From contig NC_090024.1 of NCBI RefSeq assembly GCF_037176765.1, positions 241,605,071-241,669,070 of the forward strand: DNA of 64,000 nucleotides. Direction: 5' to 3'. Source of the stretch: Anolis sagrei (Eukaryota > Chordata > Lepidosauria > Squamata > Anolidae). Below the pieces are notes generated by a model. The model saw only the letters and a program-made list of their open reading frames with translations, was not told the DNA's origin and ran no database searches. Numbering within the stretch: the first letter of the stretch is position 1; every line of letters starts with the position of its first letter. The position numbers and the translations under genes were made by a program. Positions 1-12,600 of the stretch are shown piece by piece.

Positions 1-705
1 CCCTTTTTTTTAGGCTGAAAAAGCTCCCCTCAGCTTATACGCAAGTCAAAGTTATTTATTATTTTACTCTGTAATAATAATTATTTTTATTATTTTACAC
101 TATATTATTATTACATTTACATTATTTCTCTATTATTATCTTATCACATTTATTATTTTACTCTATGTATTATTATTACATTTATTGTTTTACTCTATTA
201 TTGTTACATTTATTATTTTACTCTATTTATTATTATTGTTATAGTTATTATTTTACTCTTTATTATCATTATGATTACATTTACATTATTTTACTACTTT
301 TATTACTTTATTATTATTACATTTACTATTTTCTATTATCACTGTTATTATTACATTTACATTATTTTACTCTATTATTTTTATTACATTTATTATTTTA
401 CTCTATTTATTATTGGAAGGATACGTAAGCACATTTACATTGAAGAAGGTTAGAATAATGATTTAATCAGAGTTGCACAGTCTAATCTCAAATTACAATT
501 TTATGTAAATATTCAAAAACATTTAACCTACTAATGCCTTAATTAATGTAATTTTATTGGTTTATATTTTGATTTTTGAAATTTACCAGTAGCCGCTGCA
601 TTTCCCAACCTCGGTTTATACTCGAATCAATACGTATTTTGAGTAATTTTGAGTAAAATTAGGTGCCTTGGCTGATATTCAAGTAAATATGGTATATATG
701 TTTCT
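1..705. mobile_element. Non-autonomous DNA-transposon-like element with internal AT-rich minisatellite
   Basis: Both flanks carry the same kind of motif: CAGCTTATACGCAAGTCAA near 31-50 and CGGTTTATACTCGAATCAA near 611-630, followed by TGGCTGATATTCAAGTA. I recognise this phrase as a dispersed reptilian repeat, so the AT-rich block is probably inside one element. The left end is cut by the window. The family is not assigned. Confidence 0.35.
56..420. repeat. AT-rich minisatellite (TTATTATTACATTTATTATTTTACTC-like units)
   Basis: Units built from ATTTATTATTTTACTCTATT and TTATTATTACATTTA repeat irregularly for about 365 bases. Open frames rich in Y, F, L and I across it are a by-product of the composition. 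Confidence 0.8.
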
Positions 706-725
706 TGTGCTAGTGTGGGTTATAC

Positions 726-838
726 CAGGCATATAAAACTTTGGCCCTCCAGGTGTTTTGGACTTCAACTACTGGCTGTTAGGAATTGTGGGAGTTGAAG
801 TCCAAAACACCTGGAGGGCTGAAGTTTGCCCATGCCTG
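726..838. mobile_element. Palindromic hAT MITE with 8-bp target duplication
   Basis: Near-perfect inverted repeat with arms of the CAGGCATGGGCAAACTTTGG type. It is flanked on both sides by the identical octamer GGTTATAC (718-725 and 839-846), the duplication length typical of hAT transposons. The same family recurs at 14609-14802, 36774-36897 and about 41634-41826, and single arms form an array at 50.47-51.06 kb. Confidence 0.85.
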
Positions 839-846
839 GGTTATAC

Positions 847-1269
847 TAATATCTCAGTGGTTCTAAACAAGTGGCTCTATGGAGAGGCCCAGGCCAGCTT
901 TATCTGCATTGTTTGTGGGCTTGCTGGTGCCACGCTGTGTAGCTTTCCTCTGGTTGTTGTTTACATCAGACTGTGCTCTTACTAAGAAGCCCCAAGGGAA
1001 AGAGGAAGCACATCTTATCCTGCCCTTGGTTTGCTGAGTCACTTTGTTTCAAGTCTTGTACACAGATAGGATTTCTATATGGAGAAGAGTGTGACTTCCT
1101 TGTAGCTGGCATTGCTACTGTTCTTCTTTGGGCAAAAAAGATTCTTACACTTTGCTAGAAAGTGTCCATGTTTGCTGTCTGCTATCCCAGGACAATTGTA
1201 GCCAGCACACTTGGAATCTGGTAACATAATTATACTTCCCCCTCCAAACAATTGACAAATAACAATCTA
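847..1269. other. Unique-looking non-coding sequence
   Basis: No coding exon of a recognised family, no repeat that I know and no RNA gene is seen here. Confidence 0.5.
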
Positions 1270-2315
1270 TCTATATATATAAAATGCTCTGTGCTTAATG
1301 AGTGCCTTAAAAACAAAAGAACCAATGAACGAAATCACACCAAATTTGGCAACAAAACGTCTCACAACACAAGGAGTGACCATCACTCAAAAAATTATGA
1401 TTTTGTCATTTGGGAGTTGTAGTTGCTGGGATTTATAGTTTACCTACAATCAAAGAGCATTCTGAACTCCATCAATGATGGAATTGAACCAAACTTGGCA
1501 CACAGAACTCCCATGAACAAGGAGTGACCATCACTCAAAAAATTATGATTTTGTCATTTGGGAGTTGTAGTTGCTGGGATTTATAGTTTACCTACAATCA
1601 AAGAGCATTCTTAACTCCATCAATGATGGAATTGAACCAAACTTGGCACACAGAACTCCCATGACCAACAGAAAATACTGGAAGGGTTTGGTGGGCAATG
1701 ACCTTGAGTTTGGGAGTTGTAGTTCACCTACATCCAGAGAGCACTGTGGACTCAGCAATGATGGATCTGGACCAAACTTGGCACAAGCACTCAATATGCC
1801 CAAATATGAACACAGGTGGAGTTTGGGGGAAATAGCCCTAGACATTTGGGAGTTGTAGTCACTGGGATTCATAGTTCACCTATACTCAAAGAGCATTCTG
1901 AGCCCCACCAACGACAGAATCGGGGCAAACTTCCCACATTGAACCCCCATGACCAAGAGAAAATACTTAAGGCCATCCAATCCAACTCCTTTCATCAGGG
2001 CAAGAAAATGTAATCAAAGTTCTCCTGGCAAAGAGCCATCCAGCCATAGATACAGACAGACAGACAGACAGATAGATATTATTCACACACAGATATAGTA
2101 TCATAGATTTGAAAGAAGGACAATGATATGTTGCATGTTCCAGGGTGAGCAAACCAGACACTCTCCACATCAACACTGACAAAAAAACCAGCAAGAAATA
2201 CTGTTTACCCACAAGCATAAAGAAATTACATATATTAGAAACCAACACTTTCTCATTACTTTATTTTCCAGATCAACAGACTGGGCCACAGCAATGCGTG
2301 GCAGGGGACAGCTAG
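1270..2315 (+). mobile_element. Non-autonomous Helitron carrying SPIN-like hAT sequence
   Basis: The element starts TCTATATATATAAAATGCTC and ends CTAG followed by T, with a hairpin (GCCAC-loop-GTGGC) just before the CTAG, as Helitrons do; it lies between A and T. The interior has two or more copies of a module (TTTGGGAGTTGTAGTTGCTG, AATATGCCCAAATATGAACA) that also fills the SPIN-like elements at 40.1, 47.8-49.9 and 57.6 kb. A short GACA/GATA microsatellite lies at about 2051-2078. A second copy is at 27.69-28.71 kb. Confidence 0.75.
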
Positions 2316-2394
2316 TGTAATATAGTTATCTATTTGGAACTGAGTTTCAGGTTTGCTGTAAATACATGAACACATGGATCTGCCTTTTACTGAA

Positions 2395-2650
2395 CTGAAC
2401 TGTGGGTCCATCTGATTCTGTTATTGTTTGTTGTGATTAATGGTGTAAAACTGATGCGGTTTGATACCACTTTAAATGTCATGACTCAGTGCAATAGAAT
2501 CATGCGATTTGTAGTTTCATATGTTCTTTGGCCTTCTCTGCCAAAGAGTGCTGGTGCCTCACCAAACTACAACTCCCAGGATCCCATAGCATTAAGCCAT
2601 GACATTTAAAGTGGGATCAAACTGCATTGATTCTACTGTGTCATAAGATG
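2395..2650. mobile_element. Palindromic MITE (TTTGATACCACTTTAAATGTCATG type)
   Basis: Two arms face each other: TTTGATACCACTTTAAATGTC near 2460-2480 and GACATTTAAAGTGGGATCAAA near 2601-2621, with AAACTACAACTCCCAGGATC between them. Half copies are seen near 30100-30165, 41070-41215 and 60765-60850. The superfamily is not fixed. Confidence 0.6.
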
Positions 2651-2770
2651 CATTCTCAGAGGAGATTTTCTAGATCTCATGCAGGGATTGAATCCCCTGT
2701 GACTGGCAGCCTCTCAGACTAAAACTTCCATGTTTTCTTAAAGCAGAATAATATTTCAACAGTAATACTA

Positions 2771-2969
2771 AGTATTTTCGAAGGCTTTCACGGCCGGAAT
2801 CACTGGGGTGTTGTGTGGTTTCCGGGCTCTACTTCCGTGTTCTACCAGCATTTTCTCCTGAGATTTCGCCTGCATCTGAAGATGCCAGCCCCAGATTCAG
2901 GCAAAATGTCAGGAGAATATGCTGCTAGAATATGGAAACACAGCCCAGAAACCACACACTACCCCAACA
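2771..2969. mobile_element. Penelope-like element terminal (foldback) fragment, old
   Basis: The sequence begins TTTTCGAAGGCTTTCACGGC, passes a CTGAAGATGCC...TTCAGGC core and returns through its own complement to ACCACACACTACCCCAAC. It is the diverged relative of the foldback units described at 3889-4274 and 30206-30540. Confidence 0.65.
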
Positions 2970-2980
2970 GCAATACTATT

Positions 2981-3200
2981 TAACACCCACTTCACAGTAT
3001 TCAGCTATAGCTCCATAAGACTATAATTGCCATGGCTGCATACCATGCAATCCTAGGATTTGTAGTCTGGTGAGGTCTGAGAACTGTTTGGCTGAATATC
3101 TCTCCTTAAGTTGCAAATCCCAGGATTCCATGGTATTGAGCCAGGGCAGATAAAGTAGAATGCTAATATCCTAATTATACAGGGCAAAAGGGTACCTAGA
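2981..3200. mobile_element. Old palindromic MITE remnant
   Basis: It carries GGATTTGTAGTCTGGTGAGG and GCAAATCCCAGGATTCCATG in opposite orientation, as in the MITE at 2395-2650 but more diverged. Confidence 0.4.
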
Positions 3201-3445
3201 TTGAAATGTGGAATTTCTAGTCTTCCCTGATTCAGCCATGAAGTGTTGTTCACTATATTCACAACAACAAAAAAAGTAATGGGAGGGCATATGTCATAAG
3301 TCATTATGCATCCAGGTTCCTCTGTTGTTCTGCCTGGCCATTGGTCAAGTGCAATGTGGCCATTTCTGTGTGGGTTGGAAGAGAGAGCGGGGCAGATCCT
3401 GTTTGACTGCAATTCACCACAGCTCTCTTGGTGCTCTCTCTGCAG

Positions 3446-3632
3446 GGATGCCAGATGAGCAGAGGGAAGGGCTGCAGGAGGAGCTGATCGACAGCATCTT
3501 GCAGGTCTTGCAACGCAACCCCCAGCTGCACTACTACCAGGGCTACCATGACATTGTGGTCACCTTCCTGCTTGTGGTTGGAGAGAGACTAGCAACGGCC
3601 CTGGTGGAAAAGCTTTCAACCCATCACCTCCG
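3446..3632 (+). CDS. TBC1D20: TBC1D20 coding exon (TBC core with YQG motif)
   Basis: The acceptor is CTCTCTCTGCAG just before 3446 and the donor is CG|GTATGC after 3632. The exon encodes [20 protein letters not shown] and continues through [20 protein letters not shown] to STHHLR. The Q of YYQG is the catalytic glutamine position of TBC GAPs. Two bases at the start complete a glycine codon begun in the previous exon, which lies outside the window. Confidence 0.95.
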
Positions 3633-6600
3633 GTATGCCTTCCTTGATTAGAGAGAACCCATGACTTTGGTCCATGAAGCTGAAAGAGTCTGAGAGGAAG
3701 CTGCTGGGTTGCTATTTGGGGATTAATGTTTTGGCTTCCACAGCTGACCATCCAACCACAAAGTGATGCACCAGATTAAAATTGCAGAATCACATAGAGT
3801 TGGAAGAAACCACAAGGGTCATTCAGTTTTGCCCCTTTCTGCCATTCAGGAATGCATAATCCAAATCGATACAACAGATCTCCATCAAGGCTTCTATGGC
3901 CAGAATAACTGGGTTGCTGTGAGTTTTCTGGGCTGTATGGCCATGTTCCAGAAGCATTCTCTCCTGATGTTTTGCCTGCATCTGTGACAGGCATCCTAAG
4001 AGGTTGTGAGGTCTATTGGAAACTAGAAAATGGGGTTTATATATCTATGGAAAGTCCAGGGTAGGAGAAAGAACTCTTGTCTGTTTGAGGTAAGTATGAC
4101 AGGGTGGGAGTTCTTTCTCCCACCCTGTACTTTCCACACATATATAAACCCCATTTTACTAGTTTCCAACAGACCTCACAACCTTTGAGGATGCCTGCCA
4201 TAGATGCAGGAGAAACATCAGGAGAGAATGCTTCTGGAACATGGCCATACAGCCCAGAAAACTCACAACAACCCAGATCTCCATCAAACTCTGAGGCCAC
4301 ATATTCCAGTGTACAACAGCTCTTACCGTCAGAAAAGTCTTCCTGATGTTTAGGTGGAATCTCTTTTCTATCGCTTTAGGTCCTATCGCTTTAGGTTTCT
4401 ATCGCCTGCGGGCTGATATGGGCGGGATATAAGTGATGTAAATAAATAAATAAATAAATAAATAGTCTCTAGAGCAGCAGAAAACAATGTGATATCCTTT
4501 CAAATATTTAAACATGGCTATCACGTCCCCCAACCTTCTCTTCTTCAAGCTCAACATTCCCAGCTCACTAAGCCGCTCCTCATTGTGCTTGGCTTCTGAA
4601 CCTTTGACCATTTTTGTCAGTCTCTGGACACCTTCCATCTTGTCTATATCCTCCTTGAATTGTTCTGCCCAAAACTTGACACAAGGCTATTTCAGGTGAG
4701 GTCTGACCAAAGTGGAAGAGAGTGGGACTATGACTTCCATCAATCTACACACTCTACATGTGAGGAGTGGCTTCAAGAGCTGGGCATGTTTAGCCTGAAG
4801 AAGAGAAGGCTGAGAGGAGACATGATAGCCATGTATAAATATGTGAGAGGAAGTCACAGGGAGGAGGGAGAAAGCTTGTTTTCTGCTTCCCTGGAGACTA
4901 GGACACAGAACAATGGCTTCAAACTACAAGAGAGGAGATTCCATCTGAACATGAGGAAGAACTTCCTGACTGTGAGAGCCGTTCAGCAGTGGAACTCTCT
5001 GCCCCGGAGTGTGGTGGAAGCTCCTTCTTTGGAAGCTTTTAAACAGAGGCTGGATGGCCATCTGTCAGGGGTGCTTTGGATACAATCTTCCTGCTTCTTG
5101 GCAGGGGGTTGGACTGGATGGCCCATGAGGTCTCTTCCAATTCTATGATTCTATGTTTCTATGTATTAGTGCAGCTTAGATTTGCATTTTTAGCTGCTGC
5201 ATCAAGAGAAATACCCACAAGTCTCTTCCTTGAGAAGCATCTTCTCTCTGCTCCTTCTTCTTACAATCCCTGAGACAGGAAGGTGTGTGTGTTTTTCTTT
5301 GAATGCTTGAAATTGGCTTTCTGAGTTCTAGGACTGGTTTCCTTTCTACTTTCCTTTGTTTTGAATTGCAGACTCCCAGCAGAGGTTAAATTCCAGATCC
5401 CTCTCTCTCCCAACATCCACGGTCTCTCACCCCTGCCCCGCAAGAGAAAGGACACTTTGGAGGTGGAACTGCAACCTTCCTGTCCCCATGTCTTTCTGAT
5501 TCACATTCTTTGCCTGCATGCTAGGCTTCATTTAATGACAAAATGCTCCACCTGCCTCCCCTGGGCTTTCAAAGTGGAGAAAATGTTTTGGCTATGGAGA
5601 CTAGCATTGACGTTGCAATTTCCTTTTGGGAATGTGCCATAGTTAGGGCAACTCATCTGTTCTGGCAATTGCACTTTGGTGGAATTCAGCTTTGGTGGCT
5701 CTCTAGTTCTGGTCTGCATAACATTGCCCAACTTCTGTGATAGATGGAAACGTGATGTCATCAGTGTTCCATGGATACTTGACTAATCCTACTGTGTTCC
5801 CTGGCAGGGATTTTATGGACCCAACAATGGACAACACCAAGCACATACTGAACTACCTGATGCCCATTATAGACCAGGTGAATCCAGAATTGCATGACTT
5901 CATGCAGAGGTAGGTAGAGCTGATGTGCTTTCCTAAAGAGATCTTCTCACAAGTTAAAAATAGCATTAGTAAAATCCATCGTTTTTCCTCTTTTATCTAA
6001 TCCCAATGAATGTGGAGAGTCCAATGTAGCTGCTGTGAAACAGTAGATTTCAACTTGGGAAAATCCAAAAGAAAACATAACTTCTGTTGGCACAGTTCTT
6101 TATCCTAACAGATTATGTCTGTTAGAATTGTCTAGTTTTATTTTTTGGTTAATTTCTATTTGGTATTAAGTTTATAGTAATTGTTGTTATATTTTCTGTA
6201 ATGTGTCATGTTTAGATGTAATCTGTTATACTTCTCTTTGTTGGCATTGAATGTTTGCCATATGTGTTGGAAACTGCCCTGAGTTTCTGAGGAGATAGGA
6301 TGGTCAATAAATAAAGTTTGTTTATTATTGGGTTGCTATCGGGTGTATGGCCATGTTCCAGAAGCATTCTCTCCTGATGTTTCACTCACATGTATGGCAA
6401 GGCATCCTCACAGGTTGTGAGGTCTGTTGGAAACTAGGCAAGTGTTCAACAGCCCAGAAAACTCACAGCAACCCAGTGATTCTGGCTATAAAAGACATTG
6501 ACAAGACTGTTGTTGTTGTTGTTGTTGGGTTGTAGGTTTTTTGAGGTGTATGGCCATGTTCTAGAACAGGGATCCTCAAACTAAGGCCCGGGGGCCGGAT

Positions 6601-9600
6601 ATGGCCCTCCAAGGTCATTTACCCGGCTCTTGCTCAGGGTCAACCTAAGTCTGAAATGACTTGAAAGCACACAACAACAACGGCAACAATCCTACTTCAT
6701 GAGCCAAAAGCAGGCCCACACTTCCCATTGAAATACTAATAAGTTTATATTTGTTAAAATTGTTCTTAATTATAATTATTGTATTGTTTTAAAGTGATTT
6801 TTGCACTACAAATAAGAGATGTGGTGTGCAGAGGAATTCATTCATGTTTTTTTCAAATTATAATCCGGCCCTCCAAGAGTTTGAGGAACTGTGACCTCGC
6901 CCTCTGTTTAAAAAGTTTGTGGACCCCTGTTCTAGAAGCATCATCATCATCATCATTTTACTGACACAAAAACACAGTATGTCACAGCAAACGAGATATA
7001 TATGCTGGATTTCGTATCACAAAATCACAAGTCGAACACTTCCCAAGTGTCTAGGACTGTGTGATGTATATTACTGTTGTTGTTGTTGTTGTTGTTGTTT
7101 TATGTACAGGCAGTCCTCAAGTTATAAACCTCCAACTTATGAACAACTCCTAGTTAAGAACAGGGGTGATGCAACAGAAAGTGAGAGAAATCTTCCCCTC
7201 AGAAGGAAAATTCATGCTTGAAAGAATTATCATGGAGAAAAGGTGTCTCCATTGAACCTTTTTCACTAATCCTTGTTTCCACAATGAGCCATTTTTTCAA
7301 AATCCAATTTCCACAGGGACAGAAAATGAAGTGAAATCTTCTGAACAGGGGCACAGACAGCAAAACAAATGTCATATAAGTGTTAACCCTTCCCTATACT
7401 ATCCAAAGCTTATACACGAATGCACACGGGCTGAAGTTACACTTTAAAATGTATCTGTTCTGACTTACATCCAAATTCAACTTACAAATCTACAGAACCT
7501 ATCTTGTTCATTATTATTATTACTATTATTATTAGATTGTTGTAGGAATTTCGGGCTGTATGGCCATGTTCTAGAAGCATTGCTGTTGTTGTTATTATTA
7601 TTATTATTATTTGAAACACCACAAGATGAGTCCACAGCAGACACTCTGCTGGCTATTGTATTGGATCACACATTGGACACTTCCCAAGTGTCTAGGACTG
7701 TGATGTATCAGCGAATAATGTTGTTCATAACTTGGGGACTGCCTGTAAATCTGTTGTGATCACAGTTAGAAAAGTATGTATCGTTCTGATCACCAGCCTG
7801 AAAAAAATGTATATTGTACAGTAGGACAATGTTCAAACTGGGCAACAGTATGACCGGGGGGCTAGAGCATGTGCACACCATGAGGCAAGTGGTTTCAATA
7901 ATTGGGGCTTTTTCTTAGGAAAGAAGTTGTAAGGAAAAACATGTTAAAGATGTGTGAAACTATGCATGCCACAAAACATTTGGAATCTAGAGTTTTGCGT
8001 AAAGCTCGGTGATCTATTGAGTTCTAGTTTTGGGAGGAAGGTGGAATGTAAGCCAAACCCTTTAAATGGTGCTAGAATTAGGACAGACAGAAGGATTATG
8101 ATTGGATTATGTAGCAATGACTGCCAACCTGCAGCAAATTAAAGGGATTGGGCAGATTAGTGGAGGATGAAGTTATCAACAGGTGCTATCATTCTGGATG
8201 TATGAGATCTCCAGTGTCAAAGGGCGTGTGCCTCTGTGTACTGTCTGCCGGAGAACACAACAGAGGGCACAGTTGTGGTCATGCTGTGTTTGTGGGCTTC
8301 CCCCTAAACAATTATTTGGCAACCCTGGGAATACTGGATCAGCTGGTCCTCTGGTCTGATCCAGCCAGTCTCTTCTTAGGCCAGAAGGTTGCTGTTTCTG
8401 GCACTGTCCTCAAGGAAGTGGTTCGTATTGAGCAAGAGCTGCCATCTAGCCCATTAATTCCTCATTGACTTCTCCTAAACAATTTAAATGCAGGCGGAAA
8501 GCCAGCAGTGCTCACATGTGGGCATCTCTCATCAATTATGACTATAGTATCACATAAGGAAGAGCTTTATCTCTTGTCAGTTTTGCAATGCAGAGGGAGG
8601 GAGTGTCAGAAATATTAAAAATTAACTAGGTATTTTTAATTACAAAAATGTGAGTCAAGCACTGATAGGGTTAAATGGATACAGTGACTCAGCAAAAGCT
8701 GCAGTTCAATATAAGCAGGTGTGCCTGTAGCTTAGTACACCTCAGTGTTAGTTTGCCTCAGTATGAGAGAAGCCTTGGTATAAGAAGACCTCAGTGTGAG
8801 AAGACTCCAATGTTAGTTTGCCTCAGTATGAGAAAGCCTCAGGGTCAGTAGGCCTCAGTGTGAGGTAGGCCTCAGAGTTAGTAGGCCTCAGTGTGTGAGA
8901 GGTCTGGTGTGAGAAGGCTTTGGTGAGAGAAGCCCTCAATATAAGCAGGTGTGCCCTCAGCTTAGTACACCTCAGTATGAGAGAAGCCTCGGTATAAGAA
9001 GATCTCCATATGAGAAGGTTCCAGTGTTAGTTTGCCTCAGTATGAGAATGCTTCAGGGTCAGTAGGCCTCAGTGTGAGGTAGGCCTCAGAGTTAGTAGGC
9101 CTCAGTGTGTGAGAGGCCTAGTGTGGGAAGGCTTCGGTGAGAGAAGCCCTCAATATAAACAGGTGTGCCCTCAGCTTAGTACACCTCAGTGTTAGTTTGC
9201 CTCAGTATGAGAGAAGCCTTGGTATAAGAAGACCTCAGTGTGAGAAGACTCCAATGTTAGTTTGCCTCAGTATGAGAAAGCCTCAGGGTCAGTAGGCCTC
9301 AGTGTGAGGTAGGCCTCAGAGTTAGTAGGCCTCAGTGTGTGAGAGGTCTGGTGTGAGAAGGCTTTGGTGAGAGAAGCCCTCAATATAAGCAGGTGTGCCC
9401 TCAGCTTAGTACACCTCAGTATGAGAGAAGCCTCGGTATAAGAAGATCTCCATATGAGAAGGTTCCAGTGTTAGTTTGCCTCAGTATGAGAATGCTTCAG
9501 GGTCAGTAGGCCTCAGTGTGAGGTAGGCCTCAGAGTTAGTAGGCCTCAGTGTGTGAGAGGCCTAGTGTGGGAAGGCTTCGGTGAGAGAAGCCCTCAATAT

Positions 9601-12600
9601 AAACAGGTGTGCCCTCAGCTTAGTACACCTCAGTGTTAGTTTGCCTCAGTATGAAAGAAGCCTCGGTATAAGAAGATCTCGGTATGAGAAGGCTCCAGTG
9701 TTAGTTTGCCTCAGTATGAGAATGCTTCAGGGTCAGTAGGCCTCAGAGTTAGTAGGCCTCAGTGTGTGAGGGGCCTGGTGTGAGAAGGCTTAGGTGAGAG
9801 AAGCCCCAATATAAGCAGGTGCCTGCAGCTTAGTACACCTCAGTGTTAGTTTGCCTCAGTATGAGAGAAGCCTCTGTATAAGAAGATCTCAGTACGAGAA
9901 GGATCCAGTATTAGTTTGCCTCAGTATGAGAATGCTTCAGGGTCAGTAGGCCTCAGTGTGAGGTTGGCCTCAGAGTTAATAGGTCTCAGTGTGTGAGAGG
10001 CCTGGTGTGAGAAGGCTTTGGTGAGAGAAGCCCTCAATATAAGCAGGTGTGCCTGCAGCTTAGTATACCTCAGTGTTAGTTTGCCTCAGTATGAGAGAAG
10101 CCTCGGTATAAGAAGATCTCAGTATGAGAAGGCTCCAGTGTTAGTTTGCCTCAGCATGAGAATGTTTCGGGGTCAATAGGCCTCAGTGTGAGGTAGGCCT
10201 CAGAGTTAGTAGGCCTCAGTGTGTGAGAGGCGTGGTGTGAGAAGGTTTCGGTGAGAGAAGCCCCAGGTTGAAGGCCTTGTGTGTAAAGCTCCAGTATGAA
10301 GGCTGCTGTGTGTAAAAGGCTGAAGCTTCTGTATACGTTTAGCGTGAGAAGAGGCTCTGTGAGAGCCAAGTTTTTTATCCGCTTGGGAAAGAAGCCCAGC
10401 ATGGAAGCAAAGAAGGAAGTATAAAGAACTTTATTTGCATTATGGAAACTTTGTTCTTGTAAATAGTGCAACCCTATTGTTTTGCTATAAAGAAAAGCTT
10501 CCTCAGAAAGAGAGAACGCTGGTCTGTGTGTTTTTGTTTTTTTTACCACTTTTGGCTACTGTTGCTGGGTCACGCTGCTGCTAAAAAGTTACTCTGCTGT
10601 ACATTTATGAGCAGGGTCTTTTGTTAATAAGCCCACTTGCCCAACAAGGAGTTGAGGAGGTGTTTTCCAGATGAAGTGTTTTACTTTGTATGTCTTGTTT
10701 CTTTCTTGCATAGGGCAGAAGTGGGGACAATCTTTGCCCTGAGCTGGCTGATCACCTGGTTTGGGCATGTCCTTTCTGACTTCAGACACGTGGTGCGGTT
10801 GTACGACTTCTTCCTAGCATGCCACCCACTGATGCCAATCTACTTTGCTGCTGTGGTAGGTTTATATTGACACTTAAAAAAAGATGGTGCCAGGTGGTGG
10901 TAAAATAATAGTTACAGCAGGGACATATATAGCAGGTGGGGCAGTCTACTCTTTGTTGTGGAGATTTTGTGACTTGTTGAGCTCTCCATAAAGGTGAGGG
11001 CTGACTTCTCTTGTATACCCATACCTACATGTATTCATAGCATTTCACACATGCAGAAGATCATATATGGTTGCTGACGTGAAATTGTAAGTCACCAAAG
11101 GAAACAATCTCATGTTTAATAGCAAGGTTGGCACATGGCTGTATGTGCCATACAAGACACTTTATCATTCCCAATATAAGCAAGTGTGCCTGTAGCTTAG
11201 TACACCTCAGAAAGTGTAAAGTGGGTCCTAAGGATCCAGAGGAGAATCCACATGTGACATGTTTCAGCAAAGTTCTTGGGTTTTCTTGTAACAATCGTCT
11301 GAGGACAGAGCAATGCTAGTTCCTTTCGTGACCAGCTTACCTGGATCACAGCTTGCCTGCCTCCTTCTCTTTGCAGATTGTCCTCCATCGAGCGGAGGAG
11401 GTGCTGGCTTGCGAGTGCGACATGGCTTCCGTCCACCATCTCTTGTCACAGATCCCGCAGGACCTGCCATATGAGACCCTGATCAGCCGAGCTGGGGATC
11501 TCTTTGTACAATTTCCACCATCGGAACTTGCCCGGGAAGCTGCACAGCAGCAGGCCGAGAGGTGAGTTGAGGCGTCTTCTGTTGGCGAGCAATGCTGTGG
11601 TATGTGTCACACCACAGAAGCAAACATGCCAAGTCGGTGGAGAACCTTTGTGCTTGCTTTTTGTTCTTGAAGAGATCAGATAAGAGGTCCAGGTTGGTGT
11701 CTTTGTGGGTTGACCTTCAGTAAGCAAGAGGCTTGGAATTCTGGGAGTTAGGAGACTCCTTCAGAATGGAGTTGGCAGATGCCACTTAAGCCTGGGAAGC
11801 TTTCTAGGTATGCCTGAGAGTGGAGCAAGTCAGGTGTCTTCAAGAGTGCTTTCAACTCAATGATCTGCTTTTCTATACCCTGGTCTGAAGGGGGTCAGTC
11901 TTTTTGAGGTGTCTCTTCCTCCTTAGTGCTTCTTCACACAGGAAAATTGACCTTGTGGAATAACAACAACAACAATAATAATCATGGATTATTGTAGGTT
12001 TTTTCGGGCTATATGGCCATGTTCTAGAGCAGGTGTCCTCAAACTAAGGCCCGGGGGCCGAATGCAGCCCTCCAAGGTCATTTACCCGGCCCTCGCTTAG
12101 GGGCAACCTAAGTCTGTAATCACTTGAAAGCACACAACAACAACCACAACAACAACAATCCTATCTCATCAGCCAAAAGTAGGCTCACACTTCCCATTGA
12201 AATACTAATAAGTTTATATTTGTTTAAATTGTTCTTCATTTTAATTATTGTATTGTTTTTAAGTGGTTTTTGTTCTACAAATAAGATATGTGCAGTGTGC
12301 ATAGGAATTCATTCATGTTGTTTTTTTTCAAATTATAATCCGGCCCTCCAACAGTTTGAGGGACTGTGACCTGGCCCTCTCTTTTAAAAGTTCGTGGACC
12401 CTTGTTCTAGAGGCATTCTCTCCTTAGGAGAGAATGCCTCTAGACCATGGCCATATAGCCTGAAAAAACCTACAACAACCCAGTGATTCCGGCCATGAAA
12501 AGCCTTCGACAATAATAATTTGTATTTACTACCCGCCTCTCCCTTTGGTTGGAGGCACAGTACAGCATGATTTTAAATAGTCTTGTGCATTTGTATAGAA

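Larger units (their letters stand above)
3779..4735 (-). mobile_element. Old CR1 3' region, antisense, split by later insertions
   Basis: Antisense CR1 text (AGAGTTGGAAGAAACCACAA; then TCTTCCTGATGTTTAGGTGG; then AAGCCGCTCCTCATTGTGC; then CCAGGTGAGGTCTGACCAAA-like sequence) is interrupted by the Penelope-like unit at 3889-4274 and by an L2-type tail at about 4384-4465. Divergence from the younger CR1 copies in this window is clear. Confidence 0.7.

Noticed and set aside
165-453. Y/F/L/I-rich open frames
   Set aside because: They follow from the AT-rich minisatellite and have no coding signature.
1-3445. Earlier TBC1D20 coding exons
   Set aside because: I could not find the expected text before the GMPDEQ exon (including the arginine-finger exon) and conclude that they lie upstream of the window.
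8148-8468. A 106-codon open frame in a TBC1D20 intron
   Set aside because: No domain, no splice context in frame with TBC1D20 and no repeat protein similarity that I know; length is within chance.
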